Shown here: positions 14,484 to 21,112 of the stretch, in pieces
Layout: every line of letters begins with the position of its first letter
Position numbering within the stretch: the first letter of the stretch is position 1
Source of the DNA: a virus
Strand: one strand, 5' to 3'
Virus record (IMG/VR): IMGVR_UViG_3300008217_003143
Location: 1-23,854 of that record
DNA length: 23,854 nucleotides
Notes under the pieces: model-generated
Databases searched by the model: none
Told to the model about the DNA's origin: nothing
The model's input: only the letters and a program-made list of their open reading frames with translations
Made by a program: the position numbers and the translations under genes

Positions 14484-14575
14484 CTCTCCCTCCCAGGAGC
14501 GCCCCACCCGGCTCGAACTTGCCGACTGCCACCGGGTGAGGCTTGTGGGGGTGGGCGGCAGCCGGAACCCGACAT
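14480..14575 (-). CDS. 31-aa Pro/Gly/Arg-rich small ORF
   Basis: GGAGGAG stands 8 bases before the ATG at 14575, and the ORF ends on the ATGA overlap with the 50-aa membrane protein. The product (starts MSGSGCRPPPQASPGGSRQ) is low-complexity and shows no motif. The signals are those of a real gene, but it may serve mainly to couple translation to the next gene. Confidence 0.4.
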   Translation of the reverse strand: MSGSGCRPPPQASPGGSRQVRAGWGAPGRER

Positions 14576-14576
14576 T

Positions 14577-15149
14577 TTATCTGCTCCTCCAGCCCTCGAT
14601 CTCAATCAGCGCAAATCCATCTCGGGAGCCGCCAGCCTCCAAGGCCTTCTTTGCGGCGCTTCTGGATCCTTCTCGCTTGACCTTGATCCACTCCTCCGGC
14701 CACCTGCCGACATCATCCGGACACTGGATCTGAGTCGTCGTTTGCAGCCAGTGGCTTCGGGTCGCCCCGTGGCGCTTGTTGACTCTTACCGAGCCATCGT
14801 CGCCCACGAACATCTCAGCGTCTCTGGCTCCATGCAAGATTGCGGCGGCGGCGCTCTTTAGCCAGACGATTGCCTGCTTCCGCGCGCGGCGCTTTGCTGC
14901 CAGCTCCAGCTCCCACTCCCTGAGTTGGTCCGCTTCTGCCCCGATCCGGTCGATCACGAATGAGATCGAATCCAGCTTTCTGGGCACCTCGTCGCCGAGC
15001 TCGTCACAGAGGGCGGAGATCTTGCGCTCAAGATCGTAGCCCTCCCTCCAGCCGTCGACCTGAGACGCGACTTCAGCCTGGTCGGCGAGCATCACGATCT
15101 GATCGGTGGTCTCAAGGATCTCCTTCGTCGTCATCGGCGCGGCGGTCAT
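14577..15149 (-). CDS. Siphovirus Gp157-like protein
   Basis: This 190-aa protein has its ATG overlapping the previous stop. The N-terminal half is a long charged helix (KLDSISFVIDRIGAEADQLR then ELAAKRRARKQ) followed by a compact part with FVGDDGSVRVNKR and CPDDVGRWPEEWIKVK. A long coiled coil followed by a small beta domain containing a P-E-E-W/Y motif is the pattern of the Gp157 family, found next to recombination genes in many siphoviruses. The exact role is not settled in the family. The ribosome-binding GGAGGAG for the next ORF lies inside its last codons. Confidence 0.6.
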   Translation of the reverse strand: MTAAPMTTKEILETTDQIVMLADQAEVASQVDGWREGYDLERKISALCDELGDEVPRKLDSISFVIDRIGAEADQLREWELELAAKRRARKQAIVWLKSAAAAILHGARDAEMFVGDDGSVRVNKRHGATRSHWLQTTTQIQCPDDVGRWPEEWIKVKREGSRSAAKKALEAGGSRDGFALIEIEGWRSR

Positions 15150-15589
15150 CAGTCGAAGTCCGACACGCTGACGGGGCTGGCAGCATCGGCCAAGCCGTCA
15201 ATATAAAGATCGTGATAGCCCGACCGCTCGCCCTTGTATAGCCGCACCCGCGCGCCAACTAGCGCCGACGCAATGGGGCCAGTGTGTCCATTTGATTGGA
15301 TTTCCTCGACGTCTGGCGAGCGTCCAAGGATCGTCCTCAAGTCCCGCTCCAGCACCCATCCCCGGTTGGCTCCGCTCTTCGTCACCAGCCCATAAAACCG
15401 CTGCACCTTGAAGCTGCTGCCATCGCAATCAACCTCGAATCCAAAGCTCGCATAATCAAGCCCGCTCTTGGCTTCCCAGCACCGAAACTCGAAGAGCCGG
15501 CCAACGTGATCCCCGTCTGGTAGATCGTCGTTCTGGGCTTCCCAGCGCTCGTGCTTTGTCTCGCCATATCCTCGATCACCTAGTGCCAT
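15149..15589 (-). CDS. 146-aa recombination-region protein, possible ssDNA-binding type
   Basis: The ATG at 15589 follows AGGAGGACGAGA. The protein starts MALGDRGYGETKHERWEAQN. It is acidic with beta-like segments (HVGRLFEFRCWE, YASFGFEVDCDG, ALVGARVRLYKGER). The layout, and its place between an ERF annealing protein and a Gp157-like protein, suggest an OB-fold or DUF669-like single-strand-binding role, but no signature residue proves it. It overlaps the Gp157-like start by one base. Confidence 0.5.
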   Translation of the reverse strand: MALGDRGYGETKHERWEAQNDDLPDGDHVGRLFEFRCWEAKSGLDYASFGFEVDCDGSSFKVQRFYGLVTKSGANRGWVLERDLRTILGRSPDVEEIQSNGHTGPIASALVGARVRLYKGERSGYHDLYIDGLADAASPVSVSDFD

Positions 15590-15601
15590 TTTCTCGTCCT
15601 C

Positions 15602-16321
15602 CTAGTATGGGATTTGGTCTTCGGCCCAGGGGATAATCACCTGAGCCCCGAACGCACCGGCAGATAGCCCCTTGGCTGAAGCCTTGCCGAGATCTTCTTC
15701 TAACCTGTTTGCCGCTTGCTCTTCGAGTCCGCGCTCAATCAGGGTTTCCATCGTTCCCAGCTGAGCGGCGGATGTGCCGGCGGCTGTCTTCTCGCGGGTC
15801 GCCCACATCGCCGCAGCGTCCTCGTTGCAGGCACACAGGGCCACAAGCCGGGCCAGGCGCTCGGCGTGACCGGCGGGAGGCTTGGGTGCCGGCGCTGGCT
15901 CGGCTCTGACGGCTGACGGCCTGGCGGAGTCGATCTCCTCGTCGTCAGCAGCCACCGCGAGCACGAGACCCCGAAGCCATCGAGCGAGCCCCGATGTGAT
16001 GGACGCTTGCGCGCTCTTGCTGGCGTCCCTTCCCCGGGTCGGGGCAATGGGCAAATCAAACGACGCCCGCAGCTCCTCGCCGCTTTCCGGATGGGCCAAA
16101 AGCACGTGAAGCCTTGACACCTGGGAGCCCGCGACCTCGACCACCTCGTGACCGGTCGAGAGCGCCAGCAGCCCGCAGCCAGCAAGGACCGGACGGATCG
16201 CCCGAACTGCTCCAGCTGCGGTGATGTATGAATAGCCCGATCCGAAGTCGGCGAAGCCGTCTTTTTCCAGCGCGGGCACCTGATCTTGAGCGGCGCGGAG
16301 CGCCTGATATATATGCTTCAA
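15602..16321 (-). CDS. erf: ERF-family single-strand annealing protein
   Basis: This 239-aa protein begins at a TTG with AGGAG 8 bases upstream. The N-terminal part has FADFGSGYSYITAAGAVRAI and the core block KSAQASITSGLARWLRGLVL, which matches the conserved ERF region, then an Ala/Pro linker and a helical C-terminal part. It ends PWAEDQIPY, an acidic-hydrophobic tail like that of SSB proteins. ERF proteins pair complementary strands during phage recombination and genome circularisation. It is the first gene of the long minus-strand operon, and a candidate TTGACA promoter lies about 70 bases upstream, next to the divergent regulator. Confidence 0.82.
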   Translation of the reverse strand: MKHIYQALRAAQDQVPALEKDGFADFGSGYSYITAAGAVRAIRPVLAGCGLLALSTGHEVVEVAGSQVSRLHVLLAHPESGEELRASFDLPIAPTRGRDASKSAQASITSGLARWLRGLVLAVAADDEEIDSARPSAVRAEPAPAPKPPAGHAERLARLVALCACNEDAAAMWATREKTAAGTSAAQLGTMETLIERGLEEQAANRLEEDLGKASAKGLSAGAFGAQVIIPWAEDQIPY

Positions 16322-16364
16322 GGTTCGATCTCCTGAGCGGCCCCCACGGCCACTTGCAAGAGCG

Positions 16365-16408
16365 AGCCTACCGGCCCCGCTTGCCAGATGTCAACCAGTG
16401 GTTATTAT
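16365..16408. promoter_or_regulatory. Divergent promoter/operator region between ERF operon and regulator
   Basis: Plus strand: TTGCCA (16381-16386), a 16-base spacer and TATTAT (16403-16408), then 6 bases and the ATG at 16415, so transcription would start at or next to the start codon. Minus strand: TTGACA (16394-16389) with a weaker TAGGCT (16370-16365) at 18 bases, pointing into the ERF gene. A perfect 11-base palindrome AACCAGTGGTT (16393-16403) sits where both promoters meet and is a candidate operator. Confidence 0.5.
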
Positions 16409-16414
16409 TTAGCC

Positions 16415-16636
16415 ATGAAACACGAACACAAAAGCAGCGCCAGCCGAAGCCTTCGGGCCTGGCAGGCATCGCAGGGCCTATCGTTTAGCGCGGTGGGTCT
16501 TCGCCTGGGAGTGTCTGGCGTGATGGCTGGCTACTTGATCAAGGGCGACCGCCGACCAAGCCTCGCCCTTGCCAACAGGATCGCCGAGGTCGCCGGCATC
16601 AATCAGTCGGACTGGGACATCCCGATCCGCCTGTAA
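16415..16636 (+). CDS. Cro/CI-like HTH regulator, probably from a leaderless mRNA
   Basis: The ATG at 16415 gives 73 aa (starts MKHEHKSSASRSLRAWQASQ). The helix-turn-helix spans about 23-52: LSFSAVGLRLGVSGVMAGYL then IKGDRRPSLALANRIAEVAG, the repressor-type layout with a G-x-R-x-P-S after the recognition helix. The longer frame from 16388 has no better signal and would begin before the -10 box. No ribosome-binding site precedes the ATG, and the promoter places the start point there, as for lambda cI. It is the only plus-strand gene in the replication region and its 3' end overlaps the convergent helicase gene by 34 bases. Confidence 0.72.
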   Translation: MKHEHKSSASRSLRAWQASQGLSFSAVGLRLGVSGVMAGYLIKGDRRPSLALANRIAEVAGINQSDWDIPIRL

Positions 16637-17955
16637 AGCCCATCGCGGCGGCGGGCCTGACCCAGGAGCGGCCCCCAGGCATCGCGGAGATCGATCACGC
16701 GGGGCTGGGCCTTGCCAGGCGCTGGCCGCATCACGCGCCCGATCCGCTGCTGGAGCTTGCCGAGTGCCCTGGTCGGCGTGGCCAGGATCACCGAATCGAG
16801 ACCCGGAAGATCGAGCCCCTCGTCGGCGAGCGATGTGGCCGCGATTAGTCGGATCTGGCCCGCGCTTGCCCGCTGCAAGATCGACTTCCGGCGCCTCGAG
16901 CTGAGCCGGCCAGTGATTGCCCAGCCCCTGAGCGCGTCCGCGATTGCCTCGCAATGGCCCACCCGGTCAGAAAGCACCAGCACCTGACGCCCCTCGGCCA
17001 GCTCAGAGCGAATTGCCCCAATCAGGATCTCGTTCCTTCGCCCGTCCTGGGTGAGTTCCGTTATCTGGGCCGACCATGATGCGTCAGGGTCGACTGGTTG
17101 CCAGTGGGTAGGGACCAATCTTAGCGCGGGCATCAGGACGGCTCCTGAGCGAACCAGGGCCCCCTGTTCGACCTCGTAGCACCTTGGCCCCATGTGCCAG
17201 TACATGAACCCGCCCAGGCCATCCTCCCTGTCTGGCGTTGCCGTCAGACCCAGCCGTCGCCGAGCTGGCAACGCGCCCAGCACGGCGGAGAATGTCTCGG
17301 CAGGCGCGTGGTGGGCTTCGTCCATGATGACCAGGCCAAAGCGCTTGCCCCAGGCATAGAGCGCGGCCCAGGGCCAGCGGATCAGGGATTGGATCGTGGC
17401 GATCACGATCTGCCCGTCGCTGTTCTGGCCATCCCAGATCCGGCCCACTCGCCCAGGGATTGACAGCTGCTCCGAGATCCGCTCCTCCCACTGCCGCGCG
17501 AGATCCTTGGTGTGAACCAAGATCAGCGCCCGCCGCCCAGAGGCGGCAATGGCTGCCAGGCCCATCGTTGTCTTGCCTGAGCCACAGGGGGCGATGATTG
17601 TACCGTCGTCGGATTCGCCCCAGGCGGCTAGCGCCTCAGATTGGTATGGGCGGAGCTTCGCCAGCAGCCGCGCGCGTGCCGGATCTCCGTCGCTGCTGCG
17701 GTCCACAGTAGCTCGAACATCGATTGGCGCGTTCCTTGGAACGATGAGCCCGCCCGCCCACCTGTGGCCGCCTGGGATCGTTCGTGTCGCATATGACCAC
17801 TCGGGCGGGGCTTCGGCATATTGCGGGATCGTGCCTCGCGCCTGGCCGGATACGTGCTTGGCGTGTGCGATATTTCGGATCCTAAGGATCCTGCGAATTC
17901 CTGGGATCCGTTCGTCGCCTGGCGGGAGATACAGCCCGCCGCCTCGGACGATCAC
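16603..17955 (-). CDS. SF2 DEAH-box helicase
   Basis: A GTG at 17955 overlapping the primase stop (GTGA), with GAGG upstream, gives 450 aa. Motifs in order are LRPYQSEAL near 101, Walker A APCGSGKTT near 122-130, DEAHH near 212 (motif II), GLTATP near 236 (motif III region), a second RecA domain with RQVLVLSDRVGHCEAIA and LIAATSLADEGLDLP, and motif VI QQRIGRVMR near the end. This is the pattern of UvsW/RadD/XPB-like helicases that remodel branched DNA or start recombination-dependent replication. It is translationally coupled to the primase-helicase. The frame upstream of the GTG would overlap the primase and is rejected. Confidence 0.86.
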   Translation of the reverse strand: MIVRGGGLYLPPGDERIPGIRRILRIRNIAHAKHVSGQARGTIPQYAEAPPEWSYATRTIPGGHRWAGGLIVPRNAPIDVRATVDRSSDGDPARARLLAKLRPYQSEALAAWGESDDGTIIAPCGSGKTTMGLAAIAASGRRALILVHTKDLARQWEERISEQLSIPGRVGRIWDGQNSDGQIVIATIQSLIRWPWAALYAWGKRFGLVIMDEAHHAPAETFSAVLGALPARRRLGLTATPDREDGLGGFMYWHMGPRCYEVEQGALVRSGAVLMPALRLVPTHWQPVDPDASWSAQITELTQDGRRNEILIGAIRSELAEGRQVLVLSDRVGHCEAIADALRGWAITGRLSSRRRKSILQRASAGQIRLIAATSLADEGLDLPGLDSVILATPTRALGKLQQRIGRVMRPAPGKAQPRVIDLRDAWGPLLGQARRRDGLYRRIGMSQSD

Positions 17956-19991
17956 CAGATCACCTCGTCGCCCTTGTCGAATGGGATCACGCTGCCTGTT
18001 GATTCTGGCTGGACCCAGCACCGCGCCCGCCGCTTAACGCCTCGGATGAATAGCGTGCGAGTGGATCTCGTGAAGCCGGCACCAGACAGGATCCGCCCGA
18101 TCCGCATCTGGTCGGACTTTGTGAGCCGGTCGCGGGGCATCCCCAGGCAATCAACGAGCGCCATTGCTGCGGTAATTGGATCGGGCTTGGCTATAGCCCA
18201 GGCCAAGACCTCGTCGTGCCATGGATCCTGCTCTTCGTGGTCTTCGCTGGCGGCAACGCGATCAGCGTCTTCATCGCCGTCCAAATACCAGCGCTCACCA
18301 GCGCGATAAGCCTGCGCCGCTTCGGCGATTAGTTGCAGCCGATTGGATGCGATCCACGCCCGATCAAGCGGCCCGGAAACCCTCACCGGCCAGAAGCGCC
18401 TCGACCCGGTCGAGTCCGACAGGAACTCGTCTTCGTTTGTTGTTGCTACGATCACTGTTCGCCGGTCGTGGACTGTCATCGAGCGGGCAAATGGGGCGCG
18501 GTAATTGTCCTGCCGGCTGCTGATAAATGCCTTGATGCTGTCTGACCTTGAGCGGCGAAAGCTTGCCAGCTCTGCGACCTCATAGATCCAGGCGGAGTTG
18601 ATTGCGACGAATCGATCCTTGGAGCCCATGTCAAAGACCGTATCGCTGAACCAGTCATCGCCAGCCAGCAGCCGCAGAAGCGTCGACTTTCCGCAGCCCT
18701 GAGGACCGACAAGAACAAGCACTGTGTCGGCCTGGCATCCCGGATCAAGCGCGCGGGCTGCTGCCTGAATTAGCCACCGGCGGGCGATCTTGCGCGCGTG
18801 TGGCCTTTTCTCAGCACAGATCGAGCGCTCCAGCCAGGTGTCGATCCTGGGCTCGCCGTCCCATGTGGCGCCCTCGACCATCTCCCGAAGCGGATCCTTG
18901 CGGTTCTCGTGAGCAACGCTTGATATTGCCTCGATCACTGTCGCGACCGGCAGCGTCCGCCAGTCATAGTTCTCCGCACACCAGTTGGCGATATCAACAG
19001 CAGAGACATCCGACGCGCGGTCATCTCCGACCATCACGATCTCCCGGGCAGCGTCCAGCCACAGCTGCCCGCGCCACCTTGGATCCATCGAAAGCACCGT
19101 CCGCAAGTTCAGCCGATCCTGGGTGTAGCCCTGGACGTTTCCACTCCGATCTACTCGCTGCTTTAGTTCTCGCCTCCAGTCGTCTGGATTGTCTGGCACA
19201 TCGCCGGCAGGCTTCTTTGAGATGCTGCGAGCGATAGATCGCACCTCCTCCCGGCCTAGCGGGGGCTCGCACCTCGCCTGATTTGCGACCTGTAGCGCGG
19301 CGTCGATCTCGTCGGCGCTAAACCCGGCTCGGCGAAGGTGCCCAGCTCGGCTTGCAAGCCAATCACTTCTCGCTCCTTCGCCAACGGGGCCACGATCCAG
19401 CAAGTCCTTTGGCTTCTTTCTGCTGGCCACACGGGAAAGCAGCCACCCGGGGACGGCTGCCGGTCCCTCGTCTGAGGGGCTGACGGACCAGACATAAGGA
19501 GCTCCGCTTGCGTGGTCGCTGGGAGGAGCAACCACCATCCCGCCCTCCGCGCGGATGTCGAGGCCCTTCCCCAGCAGCCCCGCAGAGCTTTGCAGGGGCT
19601 CTGACGGTGCGGCGAAGTAGTAATGCTCCCCACCGCCGCCAGTGCGGCAGACGGGCGTTGGCGGCAGTGGCCCATGTTCGGCGATCAGTGCGGCGAGCGA
19701 CTCGTTCCCGCCGTGTCTGGGATCGATGTCCAGCACGACAAGGCCGGAATCTTTGCCTGTTGCGATTCCGACGTTCGCGGCCTTTCTGGCTGTCCACCAC
19801 TTCTGGGCCTGCTCGCCAGACAGACTCGCCCGCTCTGGCCACTTAGCCAGGATCGGATGCTTGCCCGGATGCTTGCAGCCGGCCTTGCCACAGGAGCATC
19901 TGCCCTCCTCCACATGGGCAACCGGAAGAACCCGCCACCCCTGATCGATGTATGCCATCGCACTCTGCAACCGCCGCCAGCTTTCCCGCAT
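17952..19991 (-). CDS. Primase-polymerase fused to VirE-type helicase (replication protein)
   Basis: This is a 679-aa multidomain protein with a GGAGGG ribosome-binding site. The N-terminal prim-pol domain has a Cys/His cluster (CSCGKAGCKHPGKHP, 32-46), the metal-binding LVVLDID (D88, D90) and TGGGGEHYYF (117-126). A linker of about 190-290 follows, then an AAA-type helicase: Walker A GPQGCGKST at 429-437, WIYEVAEL near 468 (Walker B), VIVATTNEDEFL near 513 and TGSRRFWPVRV near 528, as in VirE/D5-like enzymes. It would synthesise primers and unwind DNA at the phage origin. The intergenic DNA just upstream is a possible origin or operator. Confidence 0.88.
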   Translation of the reverse strand: MRESWRRLQSAMAYIDQGWRVLPVAHVEEGRCSCGKAGCKHPGKHPILAKWPERASLSGEQAQKWWTARKAANVGIATGKDSGLVVLDIDPRHGGNESLAALIAEHGPLPPTPVCRTGGGGEHYYFAAPSEPLQSSAGLLGKGLDIRAEGGMVVAPPSDHASGAPYVWSVSPSDEGPAAVPGWLLSRVASRKKPKDLLDRGPVGEGARSDWLASRAGHLRRAGFSADEIDAALQVANQARCEPPLGREEVRSIARSISKKPAGDVPDNPDDWRRELKQRVDRSGNVQGYTQDRLNLRTVLSMDPRWRGQLWLDAAREIVMVGDDRASDVSAVDIANWCAENYDWRTLPVATVIEAISSVAHENRKDPLREMVEGATWDGEPRIDTWLERSICAEKRPHARKIARRWLIQAAARALDPGCQADTVLVLVGPQGCGKSTLLRLLAGDDWFSDTVFDMGSKDRFVAINSAWIYEVAELASFRRSRSDSIKAFISSRQDNYRAPFARSMTVHDRRTVIVATTNEDEFLSDSTGSRRFWPVRVSGPLDRAWIASNRLQLIAEAAQAYRAGERWYLDGDEDADRVAASEDHEEQDPWHDEVLAWAIAKPDPITAAMALVDCLGMPRDRLTKSDQMRIGRILSGAGFTRSTRTLFIRGVKRRARCWVQPESTGSVIPFDKGDEVIW

Positions 19992-20060
19992 CTAGCCCTC
20001 CGATGGCGAAACCGTACACCCGGGAGACGCTTAAAGCAATAACCTCTAGTTACTAAATCA

Positions 20061-20291
20061 GCCAAGATTCTGGCCGATTTACACCACCGTTCCACCACCC
20101 CTCCTTTATAGGAAGCCGCGCGCGCGCAGGCGTTCCCTTGTAGATCTTTTTTTATTTATACGCATATGCACATGCGTATATAGGGATCTAAGTTAGGTGG
20201 TGAAGTGGTGATAGTTTGTCTGCAAGTAAGTAAGCAAGCGGGATTGAGCGGTTACCACCCACCGAAAAACAAGGTGGATCGTCGGTGGTGA
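20061..20291. other. Non-coding region with GGTGGTG clusters, possible origin or operator
   Basis: The stretch 19992-20404 holds no supported gene. It contains several GGTGGTGA-like sites on both strands: CACCACC 20082-20088, CCACCACC 20092-20099, GGTGGTGA 20196-20203, GTGGTGA 20205-20211, TTACCACCCACC 20252-20263 and GGTGGTGA 20284-20291. There is also an inverted repeat GCCA-AGATTC-TGGC at 20061-20074, a GC alternation (CGCGCGCGC near 20118) and near-tandem AAGTAAGTAAGCAAGC at 20224-20239. Clustered sites beside the primase-helicase gene suggest binding by a replication initiator or repressor. None is proven. Confidence 0.4.
20141..20190. repeat. Nested inverted repeat in the 20-kb intergenic region
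   Basis: An inner perfect 9-bp inverted repeat TATACGCAT (20157-20165) / ATGCGTATA (20172-20180) with a 6-base centre is enclosed by TAGATC (20141-20146) and GATCTA (20185-20190). A run of seven T (20147-20153) lies between the left arms. It could be a cruciform origin element or an operator. The T-run also follows an imperfect GGAAGCC...GGCGTTCC hairpin and could belong to a terminator. Confidence 0.6.
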
Positions 20292-20317
20292 CTCGTGCCC
20301 TGGTTGTGACCGATAAA

Positions 20318-20390
20318 TTATTTTCCGCAATACGTTGACAGGTTAATAGGCGTCGGTTTATCCTACTAACAGATCGAGCGAACAAACAAC
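20318..20390 (+). repeat. Promoter-leader repeat, copy A
   Basis: Two blocks match copy B exactly: 25 bases (20318-20342 = 20747-20771) around TTTTCCGCAATACGTTGACA, and 28 bases (20363-20390 = 20791-20818) covering the leader. The 20 bases between, mostly promoter spacer and -10, differ. Copy C on the minus strand near 10630-10705 is a diverged relative. Confidence 0.9.
20335..20363 (+). promoter_or_regulatory. Sigma70-like promoter (cassette copy A)
   Basis: TTGACA (20335-20340), a 17-base spacer and TTATCC (20358-20363). The leader AACAGATCGAGCGAACAAAC leads to GGAGG (20392-20396), 8 bases before the ATG at 20405. Confidence 0.7.
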
Positions 20391-20404
20391 CGGAGGACAA
20401 GACA

Positions 20405-20686
20405 ATGCTTGCTAGCTTTTATTTTGAAGACGGATCTCCCGACTATCACGGCACAGCAGCGGCAGACGGCTATTGCTGTGTGTCTTCATGGGCGGGTGGC
20501 GATTGCGGATGCAACGGGACGGACGACTACTACGCCGGGATGGCCCAGGCGTGGACCCAGGAGATGGCTGACAACCTGGGGATCTCGTTCGGAGAGGCGG
20601 AAGCCAGGGTTGCCCGACGATCCCTGCTGCCAGTTGTCACCGCGCCACCACGATCTTGTCCTGATTGTGAGGCCCTCCCCTTCTAA
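20405..20686 (+). CDS. 93-aa cysteine-containing protein of cassette A, function unknown
   Basis: The ATG lies 8 bases after GGAGG in the shared leader. The protein starts MLASFYFEDGSPDYHGTAAA. It has Cys24/25 (YCCVSS), Cys34/36 (DCGCNG) and a late C85-P-D-C88 pair, so one zinc or disulfide site is possible. The middle is an acidic helix (MAQAWTQEMADNLGISFGEA). There is no signal peptide or clear TM helix. I recognise no family. The stop is directly followed by CCCACCAACCAACC and a hairpin, the same ending as the next small gene. Its own promoter, hairpin and unrelated coding sequence suggest an independently expressed accessory gene. Confidence 0.65.
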   Translation: MLASFYFEDGSPDYHGTAAADGYCCVSSWAGGDCGCNGTDDYYAGMAQAWTQEMADNLGISFGEAEARVARRSLLPVVTAPPRSCPDCEALPF

Positions 20687-20704
20687 CCCACCAACCAACC
20701 ACAG

Positions 20705-20744
20705 CGCCCCCGAGGGGGCGTTGCTGGTTCTGGGACTCTTTTTT
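20705..20744 (+). terminator. GC-rich hairpin with distal T-run after cassette A gene
   Basis: CGCCCCC/GGGGGCG at 20705-20720 forms a short strong stem. GGGGCGTTGCTGGTTCTGG follows at 20715-20733 and TTTTTT at 20739-20744. The T-run is about 18 bases past the stem, so this is an atypical terminator. The same stem flank recurs at 21063 and, inverted, at 10719-10739. Confidence 0.5.
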
Positions 20745-20746
20745 GT

Positions 20747-20818
20747 TTATTTTCCGCAATACGTTGACAGGGTAAACCGGGGCCTGTAATCTACTAACAG
20801 ATCGAGCGAACAAACAAC
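20747..20818 (+). repeat. Promoter-leader repeat, copy B
   Basis: Partner of 20318-20390, about 429 bp away in direct orientation. The two exact blocks flank a promoter spacer that differs in sequence but not in length. Confidence 0.9.
20764..20792 (+). promoter_or_regulatory. Sigma70-like promoter (cassette copy B)
   Basis: TTGACA (20764-20769), a 17-base spacer and TAATCT (20787-20792), then the shared leader and GGAGG (20820-20824) 8 bases before the ATG at 20833. Confidence 0.7.
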
Positions 20819-20832
20819 TGGAGGACAGTACG

Positions 20833-21033
20833 ATGACCAGCAGCGAACGACTTTTTGCCGATATGATGGAACGAGCGATTGTCACAATCGAATCATGGTT
20901 GGCCCCGTCGATGGGCGAAGACGCGATCACAGTTCAAGAGTCGATCCAACTCTGGCTCAGGAGCACCACCGCCGGCCCCCGGGTCCGCTGCGCTGTATAC
21001 AGGCACTACGAGGGCCTTGGTTACTCCCTCTAG
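20833..21033 (+). CDS. 66-aa protein of cassette B, function unknown
   Basis: The ATG follows the shared leader and GGAGG. The protein starts MTSSERLFADMMERAIVTIE and is mostly helical with an amphipathic first half (LFADMMERAIVTIESWL). It has a basic aromatic end (RVRCAVYRHYEGLGYSL) and a single Cys. It shows no similarity by eye to the cassette A or cassette C proteins, although the DNA around all three is alike. CCCACCAACCAACC starts directly after the TAG, then a hairpin. A small binding or anti-host protein is conceivable from this arrangement, but the sequence does not show it. Confidence 0.62.
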   Translation: MTSSERLFADMMERAIVTIESWLAPSMGEDAITVQESIQLWLRSTTAGPRVRCAVYRHYEGLGYSL

Positions 21034-21052
21034 CCCACCAACCAACCCGCTT

Positions 21053-21068
21053 CGCCCCTTCGGGGGCG
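21053..21068 (+). terminator. UUCG-loop hairpin after cassette B gene
   Basis: CGCCCC (21053-21058), loop TTCG, GGGGCG (21063-21068): a 6-bp GC stem closed by a very stable tetraloop. It is followed by GGGGCGTTGCTGGTTCTGG (21063-21081), identical to the flank after cassette A. No T-run follows, so it may slow or protect RNA rather than terminate. Confidence 0.45.
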
Positions 21069-21078
21069 TTGCTGGTTC

Positions 21079-21106
21079 TGGACATCGACGGCGGGCTGGT
21101 TAATCT
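21079..21106 (+). promoter_or_regulatory. Possible promoter giving a leaderless terminase small-subunit mRNA
   Basis: TGGACA (21079-21084), a 16-base spacer and TAATCT (21101-21106), then 6 bases to the ATG at 21113. The geometry equals that of the regulator gene at 16415. TAATCT is also the -10 of cassette B. GAGG directly before the ATG is too close to be a normal ribosome-binding site. Confidence 0.35.
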
Positions 21107-21112
21107 AGAGGC

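Noticed and set aside
20111-20153. Plus-strand rho-independent terminator (imperfect GGAAGCC/GGCGTTCC stem followed by T7)
   Set aside because: No plus-strand gene lies upstream and about 14 bases separate the stem from the T-run, so it was kept only as part of the inverted-repeat note.
20188-20400. Minus-strand 70-aa ORF upstream of cassette A
   Set aside because: It lies across the promoter and leader repeat and shares sequence with an equivalent shadow at copy B. There is no ribosome-binding site.
20637-20930. Minus-strand 97-aa ORF antisense to cassette B
   Set aside because: It covers the terminator, promoter and ends of two plus-strand genes. Its similarity to the ORF at 20188 only reflects the repeated promoter DNA.
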